Positions 24,509 through 34,476 are shown, counted from the stretch's first letter. The stretch: 64,000 nucleotides of DNA from Leucobacter denitrificans (GCF_014396385.1 NZ_CP060716.1:1302001-1366000); one strand, 5' to 3'. Numbers and translations: made by a program. The notes: generated by a model not told the origin, from the letters alone.

Positions 24509-26593
24509 TTATTCCTTCTCAGGCGATCCCGCTGAGTGTCTTGCCTCAGCCAAGTAGTTCGTTGCCCCGTTGAAGAGGCGATCAATAATCACTGCCAGCA
24601 AGAACATGGCAAGCCCAGCCTCAAACCCGATCGCCAAATCTGCCTTGAGTACCGAGGTGAGGATACTCGAGCCCAATCCCGGAGCACCGATCATCGCGCT
24701 TACAACAGCCATAACCAACGACATGAGAATTGCCTGGTTTAAACCAATCGCAATCGTTTTGAGACCGAGAGGGATGCGAACTTGCCTCAATATCTGCCCA
24801 GGGGTCGCACCGAACATTGTGGCTGCCTCCACTACCTCTGGATCAGCTCCTCTCAATGCGGCATTCGTATATCGGATAAGGGGAGGTACCGCCGCAATTG
24901 CAGTAGCCAAAACCGCCGCAACTTCTCCAATTCCAAGCAACATTACGGCCGGAATTATAAGCAGATAGACAGGCAGTGCTTGCATCACGTCGAGAACGGG
25001 GCGCAACACTCGAGCCACCGGATCACTCATTGCCATAAGAATTCCGAGTGGAAAGCCAATGAGGACAACCACGCCGATGGAAGTACTAACGACGGCCATC
25101 GTTTCCACGGTTTCCTGCCACATCCCGAAAGCACCGATGAACATAACTCCAGCACCCAATAGCAAACTCGCTATACGGCCGACCAGAACGTACCCAATCA
25201 CTACAGTCGCGACAACGACTACATACCAAGGGATGCTTCCAAAGAAATCTGCCAGCACATTCAGCCCATAAGTCTGAACGAAATTGCTCACGTCTTCGAG
25301 TACCGGCCCCCAATTCAAAGTGAGCCAGAGCACGAACGCATCAGCAGGTTCCCGAAGATTGACAAGCACTCCCCAGGGCGGATCTGAGAAATCTTGCCAG
25401 GTTCCCCGATGTAATTGACTGGCAAGAACAGCAGCTACGAACGTCAGTAGATAATAGTGCCCCTTGCCCCAAGGACGACCCCAGAGCGATCGGAGAATCT
25501 GAGCCGAAGCCCCTGAGACTCGCGTCTTGAACACAGTCGTGTTGCGACCACTAGGATCTGAGGCACGATCGATGAGTATCGCGATCAAGACGAGCGCGAT
25601 TCCTCCCTCTAGCGCATCACCGAAAGCTAGCCGGGAAAGTCCGCTCCAGACCGGTGCACCGAGTCCCGCTGCACCAACCATAGCTGCCATCGTCGCCATC
25701 GCGATCGCATACATGATGAGTTGATTGGTTCCAGCCTGAATGCTGTTCCTTGCGAGCGGGAGTTTGACACCAAAAAGCAGCTGTCTAGGGTTTGCACCAG
25801 CCGAGATAGCGGCCTCGATCGTATCTTCAGAAGCAGTTCGAAGCCCCAAACTTGTCATGCGCGCAAGTGGTGGGAGCGAATAGATCACTGTGACGACCAA
25901 TGCTGCAGTGTTTCCCATTCCAAATAAGAACACCGCCGGAACCAAATAAGCGAAGGCCGGGAAGGCTTGGAGAGAGTCAAGGAATATATTAACGGCTGCA
26001 TTAATTCTCGGACCTATTGCACCGATCATGCCAACGATAATGCCCAAGATGAAAGCGGCACCCACACCAACCAGCATGAATGCCAGGGTTTCTACCGTAT
26101 ATTCCCAAAGACCTGTCGCTACCACCCATATGAAAGTTACAAGACCTAATAGTGCCAATTTCAACCCACGGAAGTAACCCAGAAGGCACAGCAAGCCCAC
26201 GGCCAACACCACAGGTGAGATTCCAGTGAAGAGGTTTAGTAGCGCCGCATATGAAATATCTAACGCTGAGGTAAATGGTTCATAGACCCAGGTCGCGTCT
26301 TCTCGAAAAAGGGCAAAAGCTGATTCTAGTAGGCTACCTATTCGCAGTCTCAGAATTTGGGGGAATTCGCTCAAATTGAGCGTAAAAGCAGAGAGAATTA
26401 CTGCTCCGATGGCGATCGGGAGCAAGTACCATTGTCTCCAACTAAATCCTCGTCGACTACCCCGGCTACCATGCCGGGTGCTTTCACGTGAACCTGAAGC
26501 TGATTCACGTGAAAGCACCCCGGGCACTGCATCGCGCTCTAAGATCGTCACAGTTCTAGTACCTACTCTTAGGCTGTCAGCCAAGCCTGCCAT
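24509..26593 (-). CDS. Glycine betaine-type ABC permease, two permease domains fused
   Basis: A 694-residue membrane protein with two complete binding-protein-dependent permease domains in tandem, at about residues 165-345 and 500-690. Each has an EAA coupling loop: EAAISAGANPRQLLFGVKLP and EAATMFGATPGQILRQVRIP. ProW is normally one such domain working as a homodimer; here the pseudo-dimer is one chain. The first 50 residues are Ser/Arg-rich and their DNA holds a perfect 17-bp inverted repeat, so the annotated start, 25 nt inside the binding-protein gene, is uncertain. Candidates include GTG codons at 26551, 26527 and 26518. Confidence 0.9.
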   Translation of the reverse strand: MAGLADSLRVGTRTVTILERDAVPGVLSRESASGSRESTRHGSRGSRRGFSWRQWYLLPIAIGAVILSAFTLNLSEFPQILRLRIGSLLESAFALFREDATWVYEPFTSALDISYAALLNLFTGISPVVLAVGLLCLLGYFRGLKLALLGLVTFIWVVATGLWEYTVETLAFMLVGVGAAFILGIIVGMIGAIGPRINAAVNIFLDSLQAFPAFAYLVPAVFLFGMGNTAALVVTVIYSLPPLARMTSLGLRTASEDTIEAAISAGANPRQLLFGVKLPLARNSIQAGTNQLIMYAIAMATMAAMVGAAGLGAPVWSGLSRLAFGDALEGGIALVLIAILIDRASDPSGRNTTVFKTRVSGASAQILRSLWGRPWGKGHYYLLTFVAAVLASQLHRGTWQDFSDPPWGVLVNLREPADAFVLWLTLNWGPVLEDVSNFVQTYGLNVLADFFGSIPWYVVVVATVVIGYVLVGRIASLLLGAGVMFIGAFGMWQETVETMAVVSTSIGVVVLIGFPLGILMAMSDPVARVLRPVLDVMQALPVYLLIIPAVMLLGIGEVAAVLATAIAAVPPLIRYTNAALRGADPEVVEAATMFGATPGQILRQVRIPLGLKTIAIGLNQAILMSLVMAVVSAMIGAPGLGSSILTSVLKADLAIGFEAGLAMFLLAVIIDRLFNGATNYLAEARHSAGSPEKE
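26476..26520. repeat. Perfect 17-bp inverted repeat at the binding-protein/permease junction
   Basis: Arms 26476-26492 and 26504-26520 (GGGTGCTTTCACGTGAA and its complement) enclose an 11-nt loop. It begins about 50 nt after the stop of the substrate-binding-protein gene on the transcribed strand and has no U-tract, so it looks like an mRNA-stabilising or processing hairpin rather than a terminator. Confidence 0.9.
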
Positions 26594-27594
26594 ATATCAG
26601 TGTTTTCATCCATCCAGGATTCCGCTGCGTCTTCCGGCGACATTCCGTCATCCGTCACCAACGACTGCATTTCATGGAGTTGCTCGTTTGTGATCCCATA
26701 GTTTTCGACGATGCCGAATAGAGTCGGATGATCTTCTTGGACAGCTGTTGACGCGATTTTGTAAATAGTTGTTTCTGGCCACTGGCACGCATAGGTATTG
26801 CCCCAGCACTCGTCGGAGTACTCAGGGAAATCAACACGCGTGAGGTCATACTTGTGTGTCATGTAATTTGGTCGCCACATGAGGCCCAGCCATGGCTTGC
26901 CCTGCTCATATGCTCGTGTTAAGTCAGCAAACAGAGCCGCTTCTGAACCCGCAAAAACCATCTCATAATTGAGGTCGAGATTTGCTATACGGTCAGTATC
27001 ACCGTACGCATCTGCCCAAGCCTCAGCACCCGTTGTGTATTGGCCCTTGTCACCTGTTTTAGCGCTCTTGAATACGTCCACGCACTCGTTAAGGGCCTCC
27101 CAGTCGGGCAAGCCAGGGCACATTGGTTCTATTCCCCGCTCCGTGTCACCTTCGACTACGTAGCTAGGAACATACCAACCTTCCTCGCCCGTGTATTCAG
27201 AAGTGCCAACTTCTACTACGACACCTTCTTGCTCGACATATTGTTCCCAAAGGTCCGGATACTGCCAACGCCAAATATCTAGAGAAACAATCGCATCTCC
27301 ATTTGACATCGCTGCCATTGTTTCGGGGTGCCGACCTTGCAGAACGTCTGCTTCCCCTCCAGCTTCATTGATAACCGCAGCCATGAGATATGCCTGAATC
27401 GAACTCTCCATATAGAGGTTATCTGTAAAAGTAACCTTGCCTTCCGCTGCGAGAGCCTCGCTGATTTCGGCAGGTACTCCCTCCGCGGTCGCGGTTACCG
27501 ACTGCGGAGCACACGCAGATAGCAAGGCCGCGGCCCCAAGACCGAGTGCGACTGCAGTTATGAACCGGCTTTGTTTCTTCTTCAAATGCACCAT
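26569..27594 (-). CDS. Glycine betaine-type ABC transporter substrate-binding lipoprotein
   Basis: A 341-residue lipoprotein: basic N-terminus, hydrophobic stretch and lipobox LLSAC with the lipidated Cys near residue 28. The mature part has the OpuAC/ProX type II periplasmic-binding fold, with KVTFTDNLYMESSIQAYLMA, a WRWQYPDLWEQY aromatic stretch and WLGLMWRPNY, where tryptophans would form the cation-binding box for a quaternary ammonium group. It is first in the three-gene operon (binding protein, permease, ATPase). The 200 bp upstream, to the hydrolase stop, contain an AT-rich promoter-like region with the palindrome CAATTAATTG at 27740-27749. Confidence 0.92.
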   Translation of the reverse strand: MVHLKKKQSRFITAVALGLGAAALLSACAPQSVTATAEGVPAEISEALAAEGKVTFTDNLYMESSIQAYLMAAVINEAGGEADVLQGRHPETMAAMSNGDAIVSLDIWRWQYPDLWEQYVEQEGVVVEVGTSEYTGEEGWYVPSYVVEGDTERGIEPMCPGLPDWEALNECVDVFKSAKTGDKGQYTTGAEAWADAYGDTDRIANLDLNYEMVFAGSEAALFADLTRAYEQGKPWLGLMWRPNYMTHKYDLTRVDFPEYSDECWGNTYACQWPETTIYKIASTAVQEDHPTLFGIVENYGITNEQLHEMQSLVTDDGMSPEDAAESWMDENTDIWQAWLTA

Positions 27595-27797
27595 TGCTCC
27601 TCAAAGATGGGAAAGCGGGGTAAAAATAATCTGTAGTACTCCGCAATCAGTAGTTCGCAGGCGCCGTGAAGTGTCCTCCATCTGATGCCCGCGTGAACAA
27701 TGCTTCCATCGAGCGAGATGCTAGATCATTGGTACTTTAACAATTAATTGGACCCGAGCCAGTATTTTCACTATGAATCCCGCGCTTTGGTTCGAAG

Positions 27798-28775
27798 TTA
27801 GGTGGTGGATTGGGCGGTCGCTACAGAAGTCGCGGCGCGCAGCAGTGGGCCGATGCGCTCGGCGCCGCGCGCACTCATGACGACCGTGTAGTGGTTGAGG
27901 TCGTCGAGGCGGTCGTGATCCACACATGGGAACGCCTCGAGTAAGCGAGCGAGATGCGCTGGCGCGTAGAGCCCAGGTGCCTCGTTCTGCAGGCCCCTCG
28001 GCACCGTGATGAAGTGGATCGGCTTCCCGAACCCAGGCAGAGCGCCGAGCGCATCGACGAGCGCGGTGCCCGTGTTGAGGTCGACGGTGTCTTCGGTCGT
28101 TGTCGCGAGGCTCGTTGCGGGCCGAAATTGCTCGCCGTCAGCGACGAGGTCATAGGTGAAGTACTCGTCGAGCTCAGCGCTCCACTCTTGAAACGCGGGG
28201 TGTGCTCGCCAGAATGAGAGGTACGACTCGGTCGTATCGAACCGCTTCGAAAGCCGCTCAGCGGTCGGCCCAAGAATCGCAGCGACGAGGTCTTCCGCTG
28301 AGATTCCAGCGGGTGCGTCGAGCGGCAGGCCGCCGTCGATGAGCATGAGGCGATCCACTCGCTCGGGTGCGAGGTGCGACATTACGACCGAAACGAACCC
28401 GCCCATTGAGTGGCCCAGGACCGGCAGCGACTCGATGCCGAAGTGGTCGAGCACCGCGACCAGGTCGCGCGCGTGAGTCGCCATGCCAGCGGGCCCCTCG
28501 ACATCAGCGCTCTGGCCGCGGCCGCGCAGATCGGGCGCGATCAGACGCACGCCCGGGAGCTGATCCACAACAAACTGCCACGCGAGGTGCGATGCGGTCA
28601 CGCCGTGGATCGCGAGCACGCTCGGCACGTGAGCGGGTGACGACTCGGAGGCGCGGGTGGAGTCGAAAGCGCCAGGCACCTCGGCGTCCGCAATGCTGGC
28701 AGGCTCCCACACGCCGACCCGCAGGTCGCCGCCAGCAACGGGCACATCAACCGTGCGATAGGTGTGGGTGCTCAT
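27798..28775 (-). CDS. Alpha/beta hydrolase, last gene of the LIV/3-hydroxybutyrate operon
   Basis: A 325-residue alpha/beta hydrolase. Landmarks are LAIHGVTASHLAWQFV, IAPDLRGRGQSADVEGP, nucleophile elbow GHSMGG, SLFLINGG-like LMLIDGGLPL, and a C-terminal LEAFPCVDHDRLDDLNHYTV where the catalytic His (NHYT) lies. The ATG overlaps the stop of the 3-hydroxybutyrate dehydrogenase gene (ATGA), so it is coupled to it. From context it may hydrolyse 3-hydroxybutyrate esters or oligomers or another imported ester; this is inference. A start four codons upstream is possible. Confidence 0.85.
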   Translation of the reverse strand: MSTHTYRTVDVPVAGGDLRVGVWEPASIADAEVPGAFDSTRASESSPAHVPSVLAIHGVTASHLAWQFVVDQLPGVRLIAPDLRGRGQSADVEGPAGMATHARDLVAVLDHFGIESLPVLGHSMGGFVSVVMSHLAPERVDRLMLIDGGLPLDAPAGISAEDLVAAILGPTAERLSKRFDTTESYLSFWRAHPAFQEWSAELDEYFTYDLVADGEQFRPATSLATTTEDTVDLNTGTALVDALGALPGFGKPIHFITVPRGLQNEAPGLYAPAHLARLLEAFPCVDHDRLDDLNHYTVVMSARGAERIGPLLRAATSVATAQSTT

Positions 28776-29539
28776 CGTGCGCTCCATCCGCCATCCATGG
28801 TGTACGACGCACCTGTCACCATGCCCGCCTTGCCTGACACGAGCCAGCCCGCGAGCGACGCAACTTCATCGGCCTCGACGAGGCGCTTCACCGCGCTCTC
28901 GGTGAGCATGACCTGCTCAACCACTTCACTCTCGGGAATGCCGTGCACCTTCGCTTGGTCGGCGATCTGCCTCTCGACGAGCGGGGTGCGCACGTACGCG
29001 GGGTTAATGCAGTTGCTCGTGACGCCGTGTGGGCCGCCCTCGAGAGCGGTCACTTTCGAGAGTCCCTCGAGGCCGTGCTTCGCCGCAACGTACGCCGATT
29101 TAAAGGCGCTCGCACGCAGCCCGTGCACGCTCGATAAGTTCACGATGCGGCCCCACCCGCGCTCGTACATGCCCGGAAGCGCGGCACGGATCAGCAGGAA
29201 CGGTGCTTCAAGCATAAGTCGCTGAATCAGGCGAAACGCTTCGGGGTCGAACTCTTCGATTGGGCTCACGCGTTGGATTCCGGCGTTGTTGAGCAGAATA
29301 TCGACGTTGAGTTCGAGTGAGTCGAGCGCCTGCGTGTCTGACAGGTCGACGACCCATGACTCGGCACTGCCGCCCGCAGCCGAGACCTCTGCAACCGCCC
29401 GGTCGGCCGCCTCCGCATTGAGGTCGGCGATGATGACGTGCGCACCGCGGCCCGCGAACTCCTGAGCGCAAGCAAGCCCGATTCCGCTTGCACCGCCGGT
29501 GACAAGGGCACGACGGCCCGCAAGATCACGTTCTGTCAT
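28772..29539 (-). CDS. bdhA: 3-hydroxybutyrate dehydrogenase
   Basis: A 255-residue short-chain dehydrogenase. NAD site VTGGASGIGLACAQEF, NNAGIQRVSPIEEFD, and the catalytic Ser-Tyr-Lys in NLSSVHGLRASAFKSAYVAAK. The features NCINPAYVRTPLVERQIADQ and WLVSGKAGMVTGASYTMDGG are diagnostic for D-3-hydroxybutyrate dehydrogenase, which oxidises 3-hydroxybutyrate to acetoacetate with NAD+. The start (MTERDLAG) has GGGGAGG upstream and overlaps the tetR stop by 4 nt. The product would feed the CoA transferase and thiolase encoded at 36.6-39.2 kb. Confidence 0.93.
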   Translation of the reverse strand: MTERDLAGRRALVTGGASGIGLACAQEFAGRGAHVIIADLNAEAADRAVAEVSAAGGSAESWVVDLSDTQALDSLELNVDILLNNAGIQRVSPIEEFDPEAFRLIQRLMLEAPFLLIRAALPGMYERGWGRIVNLSSVHGLRASAFKSAYVAAKHGLEGLSKVTALEGGPHGVTSNCINPAYVRTPLVERQIADQAKVHGIPESEVVEQVMLTESAVKRLVEADEVASLAGWLVSGKAGMVTGASYTMDGGWSAR

Positions 29540-30204
29540 GATGCCTCCCCTTTTCGTTGCTCGTTTGAGCCGAGTGCGTTGGCGATGAACAGCATCATCG
29601 CGTCGAATACGCCTGGCTCGATCCGTGTCGGCTTCGCGCCCTCGCTGTCTTGCTCCCACAACAAGAAGCGCATGCCGATGAGTTCACCCATGCCCATGAG
29701 CGCCCAGGCGGCGACTTCTGGATCGAGCCTCGGGTCGATATCGCCCTCGCTCTGGGCTGCGCGAAGACCCGCAGCGTACCCGTCAACGATGCGCTCATAG
29801 TGCAGCCGCATGGTCGCGGGAGACACGAACTCCGCCTCGCGCACGACCCTGTACAGGGCCGGGTGCTCGGCCGTGAACCTGAAGAACCCCTCGAACCCGC
29901 CGCGCTCGGCCTCAAGCCTGGTCGTAGCCCCGGCCATCGACTCGGTCATCGACTGACGCACGCGAGCGTTGAGATCAATAACAAGCGCCTCAAAGATCGC
30001 CTGCTTGCTGTCGAAGTAGAGGTAGAACGTGCCGAGTGCGACGCCTGCCCGCTCGGTCACCTTCACGATCGACGCCTCGTGATAACCGAGGTCGGCAAAC
30101 ACGTCTTCGGCGGCCTCGAGAATGCGCCGCCTCGTCGCCTCGCCGCGCTTGGTGAGCGGTCGGCCTGTCGCGGGTGATACAAACACCTCATCGATTTGCG
30201 TCAT
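29536..30204 (-). CDS. TetR-family regulator within the catabolic operon
   Basis: A 222-residue TetR regulator with the N-terminal helix-turn-helix RRRILEAAEDVFADLGYHEA SIVKVTERAGVALGTFYLYF DSKQAIFEAL split over its first 65 residues. The C-terminal ligand domain is of the fatty-acid or multidrug type. It overlaps the acyl-CoA synthetase gene by 17 nt and the dehydrogenase gene by 4 nt, so it is co-transcribed with the genes it probably controls. A CoA thioester or acid is the likely ligand. A candidate site is the palindrome at 36518-36532 in front of the first transporter gene. Confidence 0.9.
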   Translation of the reverse strand: MTQIDEVFVSPATGRPLTKRGEATRRRILEAAEDVFADLGYHEASIVKVTERAGVALGTFYLYFDSKQAIFEALVIDLNARVRQSMTESMAGATTRLEAERGGFEGFFRFTAEHPALYRVVREAEFVSPATMRLHYERIVDGYAAGLRAAQSEGDIDPRLDPEVAAWALMGMGELIGMRFLLWEQDSEGAKPTRIEPGVFDAMMLFIANALGSNEQRKGEAS

Positions 30205-31798
30205 GATCCGCCCCCTTCATTTCGCTGGCACCGCGTGTGTCGTGCGACTCAGTCGAGCCGGGCACTTCGAGTGCCTTTAGTGCTCGCCGTCGCAGCTCGC
30301 CGCGGTCAATTTTTTCAATGGTGGATCGCGGCAGCTCCTCCACGACCTCAACGTGACTTGGCAGTTTGAACGCCGCAAGGCGAAGCCGCGCGTGCGCAAG
30401 CAGTTCGTCTGGTGAGACGGGTGCCGCGGCCTCGACGAACGCGTAACCACGCTCACCCCACACCGGGTCTGGGACCCCGACCACCGCGGCATTCGACACG
30501 AGCGAATGTGTCATGAGCGCCGCCTCGACCTCGGCGGGGGCAACGTTCTCGCCACCTGAAACGTAGATGTTCTTGAGCCGATCCACCACCCGATGCACGC
30601 CCCCGGCATCGCGCGTCACAAGATCGCCCGTGCGCAACCAGCCGTCGTGCATGGCACGCTCGGTCGCCTCGGGATCATCGAGGTACCCCGCGAACAGGCT
30701 CGGACCGCGAACCCAGAGCTCGCCGGTTGCGGGCCCCGCAAGCGGCAGTTGGGTCTCGGGGTCGACGATCTGCGTTTCGACCGACGGGTACGGCATGCCA
30801 ACCGCTCCCGGGTGCTCTTTGAGGCCGCTCGGCTGAAGGTGCAGCACGTTCGGGCCGGCCTCGGTGAGCCCGTACCCCTGCGTGAGCGGCACCCCGAGCG
30901 CCGCCGCGTCACTCGCGAGCTGCTCGGATATCGACGATCCGCCGACGAGCACGCGGCGCAGCGACGACAACTTCGAGTCGCGCACATTGGGCTGGTCGAA
31001 CAGCATGCGGTACTGCGTCGGCACGCCCATGATCGTGGTGACGCCGCGCTCGCAGATGAGCTGCAACACTCGGCCCGGCTGAAATGATCGCTCGAGCACG
31101 ACCGTCGCCCCAATGCACCAGGCGAGCAGCGGCTGCACGTTCCACGCGGCCACGTGATACTGCGGCAGCATCGACAGCACGACATCGTCAGCGGTCATGG
31201 GCATGGCCTGCGAGAGCGCAAAGTTGGTCCAGAAGCACGATGAGTGCGTGAGAATCACGCCCTTGGGTGCTGCCTCGCTGCCCGACGTGTAGATGACAAG
31301 CAGTGGATCGTCGCCGGTCGCCTGCCGCCTCAGCCGCGTCACAGCGGCGTTCGGCACCTCGCGCTCAACCCCCATCAGCCCGAGTTCGGCAGACGTCGGC
31401 GCCCCTATCCCCCCATCGGTGAGCGCGCGAAGCGCCTGCCCACCGAGGCTTGCATACTCGTCTTCCACGAGCAGCAGGTCTGGTTCGCTTCTGCGAATGA
31501 GTTCCCCGAGTTCACTCGCGGTGAGCCGCCACGACAGCGGCACGAACGCGATGCCGAGCTGCGCGCAGGCAAAGAATGCCACCACGTGATCGGTCGAGTT
31601 GCCAGAGATTGTGGCGATCCGCCCACCGGCCCCGTACCCCGCGCGGCTCAGCCGCTCAGCGAGCGCCTCGGCCCGCTCGTTGAGTGTTGCGTAGCTCGTG
31701 AGCACACCGCGGTCATCGATCGCGATGTTCGACCCCGCAAGCTGCGCGCGATCGCGCAACCAGTGGCCGACCGTGTATGCGTGTGAACCCTCACTCAT
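30188..31798 (-). CDS. Acyl-CoA synthetase (class I adenylate-forming enzyme)
   Basis: A 536-residue AMP-binding enzyme. The P-loop is VIYTSGSEAAPKGVILTHSS, the A5 motif YGLTEAGPNVLHL, the A7 hinge ELWVRGPSLFAGY and TGDLVTRD, and the A10 lysine lies in LPRSTIEKIDRGELRR. It activates a carboxylic acid to its CoA thioester by way of an acyl-adenylate. The start MSEGSHAYTVG overlaps the livM stop by 4 nt. Together with the importer and TetR it points to uptake and activation of a carboxylate; the chain length cannot be fixed from sequence. Confidence 0.9.
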   Translation of the reverse strand: MSEGSHAYTVGHWLRDRAQLAGSNIAIDDRGVLTSYATLNERAEALAERLSRAGYGAGGRIATISGNSTDHVVAFFACAQLGIAFVPLSWRLTASELGELIRRSEPDLLLVEDEYASLGGQALRALTDGGIGAPTSAELGLMGVEREVPNAAVTRLRRQATGDDPLLVIYTSGSEAAPKGVILTHSSCFWTNFALSQAMPMTADDVVLSMLPQYHVAAWNVQPLLAWCIGATVVLERSFQPGRVLQLICERGVTTIMGVPTQYRMLFDQPNVRDSKLSSLRRVLVGGSSISEQLASDAAALGVPLTQGYGLTEAGPNVLHLQPSGLKEHPGAVGMPYPSVETQIVDPETQLPLAGPATGELWVRGPSLFAGYLDDPEATERAMHDGWLRTGDLVTRDAGGVHRVVDRLKNIYVSGGENVAPAEVEAALMTHSLVSNAAVVGVPDPVWGERGYAFVEAAAPVSPDELLAHARLRLAAFKLPSHVEVVEELPRSTIEKIDRGELRRRALKALEVPGSTESHDTRGASEMKGADHDANR

Positions 31799-32889
31799 GG
31801 CCGAACCTGCCGTCTGCGCTTCCATACCTTGTCGAGCGTACCCGCGATGCCGCCCGGGAGGAACATCACAACAAGGATGAACAGTGTGCCGAGAATGAAG
31901 AGCGGCTCCGAGAGCGGAATGCGCAAGACGTCGGGCAGATTCTGGATCACGTCGGCCTTCGCAAGCACCGTGAGTCGCTGGTCGAGCAGCGTGTAAATCA
32001 CGCCACCGGCGATCGCGCCCCAGCGGAACCCGACACCGCCGAGCACCACCATGACGAGCACGGTGATCGTGAGATCCGCCGACACCGCGCGCGGCACGGT
32101 GCCCGACTGGAGCAGCATGTAGCCCATACCAGCGAGGCTCGCGAGCACTGCCGCGATGACGAACACGATGAGCTTGGCTGTGTACGGGCGGAGGCCAAGC
32201 ACGCGCACCCGCTGCTCGTTCTCACGCGCGGCACGAGCGAGGTGGCCGAGGCGGCTGCGATCCACCCACAGTGCCACGAGGTACACAACGACAACTATGC
32301 CGAGAATTAGCCAGTAGAGATTGCGCGTGTTCACGACGCCGATGAGGAAGTCGGGAACCCCGTCGGTCTCGAGGCTCAGGCCCTCTTCGCCGCCGGTGAC
32401 CTGCGCGTTGCGGCGCACGAGCACCGACCCCGCCTGGGCGAATGCCAGCGTGACCATCGCGAACGGAATGCCAGAGACACGGTTCGCGATTGCACCCGTC
32501 ACCAGCGCGATGACGAGGCCGCCGATGATCGCGATGAGCGTCGCTGGCACGAGCGACACACCGAACTGGTCGAGCGTGATGCCGAGCAGATACGCGCCGC
32601 CGCCAAACGAGAGCGCGTGGCCGAACGACAGCATGCCCGCGGTACCGAGCAGCAGGTTGTACGAGAGCGCGAGTGCCGCGAAGACCATGCAGAGAGACAG
32701 CAGCGCGAGTGCGCCCGGTTGGTAGGTCGCGGTCGGCAAGATGCCTGGGAGCTGCAGGTTGAGCAGCGGCAGCACCGCCATGAAAACGACAAGCGCGACA
32801 CCGACAATGATCGGGATGAGTCCGCTGCGTTGCCGCTGCGGGGTCGCCGCGGTCTCGAGCATGCCTGATTCTTGGGTCTGGATCGTCAT
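31795..32889 (-). CDS. livM: Branched-chain-type ABC transporter permease LivM
   Basis: A 364-residue permease of the LivM type, with about ten hydrophobic segments and the family loop RAARENEQRVRVLGLRPYTA KLIVFVIAAVLASLAGMGYM. The C-terminus has GAIAGGVIYTLLDQRL. It pairs with LivH to form the membrane channel of a hydrophobic amino acid or carboxylate importer. Its start overlaps livH, and its stop overlaps the acyl-CoA synthetase gene, by 4 nt each, which ties transport to CoA activation. Confidence 0.93.
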   Translation of the reverse strand: MTIQTQESGMLETAATPQRQRSGLIPIIVGVALVVFMAVLPLLNLQLPGILPTATYQPGALALLSLCMVFAALALSYNLLLGTAGMLSFGHALSFGGGAYLLGITLDQFGVSLVPATLIAIIGGLVIALVTGAIANRVSGIPFAMVTLAFAQAGSVLVRRNAQVTGGEEGLSLETDGVPDFLIGVVNTRNLYWLILGIVVVVYLVALWVDRSRLGHLARAARENEQRVRVLGLRPYTAKLIVFVIAAVLASLAGMGYMLLQSGTVPRAVSADLTITVLVMVVLGGVGFRWGAIAGGVIYTLLDQRLTVLAKADVIQNLPDVLRIPLSEPLFILGTLFILVVMFLPGGIAGTLDKVWKRRRQVRP

Positions 32890-33767
32890 TTTGCGACCGC
32901 CTTTCCCATGATGCCCTGTGGTCTGACAAGCAGCACCACCGCGAGCAGGATGACGACGATGAAGTCACCGGTGCCACCAAGGTAGAAGTTTGCGAACTGC
33001 TGCATCACCGCGACGATCACCGAGGCGATGGCCGCGCCCGCCAGCGAGCCCAGCCCGCCGACGATGGTTACGATGAACGCGAAGATGAGCAGGGTCTGGC
33101 CGATGTGCGGCGAGACGAAGGTCATGTAGTGCATCGTGAGCACGCCGCCGATGCCAGCCGCGGCTCCACCGATCGCGAAGACGAGCGTGAACGCCTTTCG
33201 CACATCGATGCCGAGCGCGGTAACCATCGAACGGTTCTCGACACCCGCCCTGATGATCATGCCGTAGCGCGTCTTCTTCAGGAAGATCACGAGTGCGGCG
33301 AGCACGATCGCGGCGGCGAGAATGAGGATCCAGTACACGTTCGGGATCTTCGCGCCGAGCACGAGCGTCGTCTGCTTGAGCCAGGCTGGCCCGGCGATGG
33401 TGACGGCGTCGGCGCCCCAAATGCCCTCAAACAGTGCGGTCGCGGCGAGCGCGAGGCCCACTGTGACGAGCACCTGTTCAATATGGCGTTCATAGAGCGG
33501 CCTGATGAGCAGCAGCTCGGTGAGCGTCGCGAAGATGCCGCCGACGAGTGCGCCGACGAGCACTGAGATCACGAGCGCGAACCAGGTGTCTGTGCCGAGC
33601 GCTTGCGCCGTCATCCACCCGATGAGCGCCGCGAGTGTGAGAAACGCGCCGTGCGCGAAGTTGAGCACGTGCATGAGGCCGTAAATGAGGCTCAGGCCCG
33701 ATGCTGCAAGGAAGTAGAGCGCGCCAAGACCGACGCCCGTGATGAGTACGAGAATGATTGAGCTCAT
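32886..33767 (-). CDS. livH: Branched-chain-type ABC transporter permease LivH
   Basis: A 293-residue permease: GLGALYFLAASGLSLIYGLM HVLNFAHGAFLTLAALIGW is the canonical LivH N-terminus, and the coupling region reads KTRYGMIIRAGVENRSMVTA LGIDVRKAFTLVFAIGGAAA. It ends LVRPQGIMGKAVAK. It overlaps livF upstream and livM downstream by 4 nt each. Confidence 0.94.
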   Translation of the reverse strand: MSSIILVLITGVGLGALYFLAASGLSLIYGLMHVLNFAHGAFLTLAALIGWMTAQALGTDTWFALVISVLVGALVGGIFATLTELLLIRPLYERHIEQVLVTVGLALAATALFEGIWGADAVTIAGPAWLKQTTLVLGAKIPNVYWILILAAAIVLAALVIFLKKTRYGMIIRAGVENRSMVTALGIDVRKAFTLVFAIGGAAAGIGGVLTMHYMTFVSPHIGQTLLIFAFIVTIVGGLGSLAGAAIASVIVAVMQQFANFYLGGTGDFIVVILLAVVLLVRPQGIMGKAVAK

Positions 33768-34476
33768 AGCTGCGCCTCCTCGTCTGCGTGAACGCCGAGC
33801 AGCTGCATGGTGAGCTGTTCGTCGTCGAGAATTTCGCGGGCCTTGCCTGTGTGCACGACGCGCCCGCTCGAGATGACTATGGCGTCATCGGCGAGCTGCT
33901 TCACGACCTCGAGGTTCTGTTCGACGAGCAGAATGGGCACGGTCTTCGATGCCTCCTGAAGCGCCTCGGCGACCTCTTGCACGATCTTCGGGGCGAGGCC
34001 CTTCGTGGGCTCGTCGACGAGCAAAATCTTGTTGTCATTGATGAGCGCGCGTGCGACCGACACCATTTGCTGTTGGCCACCCGAGAGGGTTCCCGCCTGT
34101 TGGTTGCGGCGCTCGACGAGGTCTGGGAAGAGCGCGGCGACGAAGTCGCGACGTGGATCCGCCTGGCGCTCCGCGAGCGACAGGTTTTCGGCGACGGTGA
34201 GCGCGCTGAACACCTCGCGGTCTTCGGGTACGTACCCAATGCCGCGCTGTACGAGCTTGTGGGTGGGCATGTTGTCGATCCGCTCACCCGCGAGGCGAAC
34301 CTCGCCCGTGCGGTGGATCAAACCCATAATGCCCCTGAGCGTTGACGTCTTGCCCGCGCCATTGCGGCCGAGCACTGCCGTGATGCCGGTTGCGGGCACT
34401 TCGAACGTGACTTCTTCAACAACCTGCTGGCCCGCGATCGAGCAGCGAAGTCCGTTCACTGTAAGAATTGGTTCGG

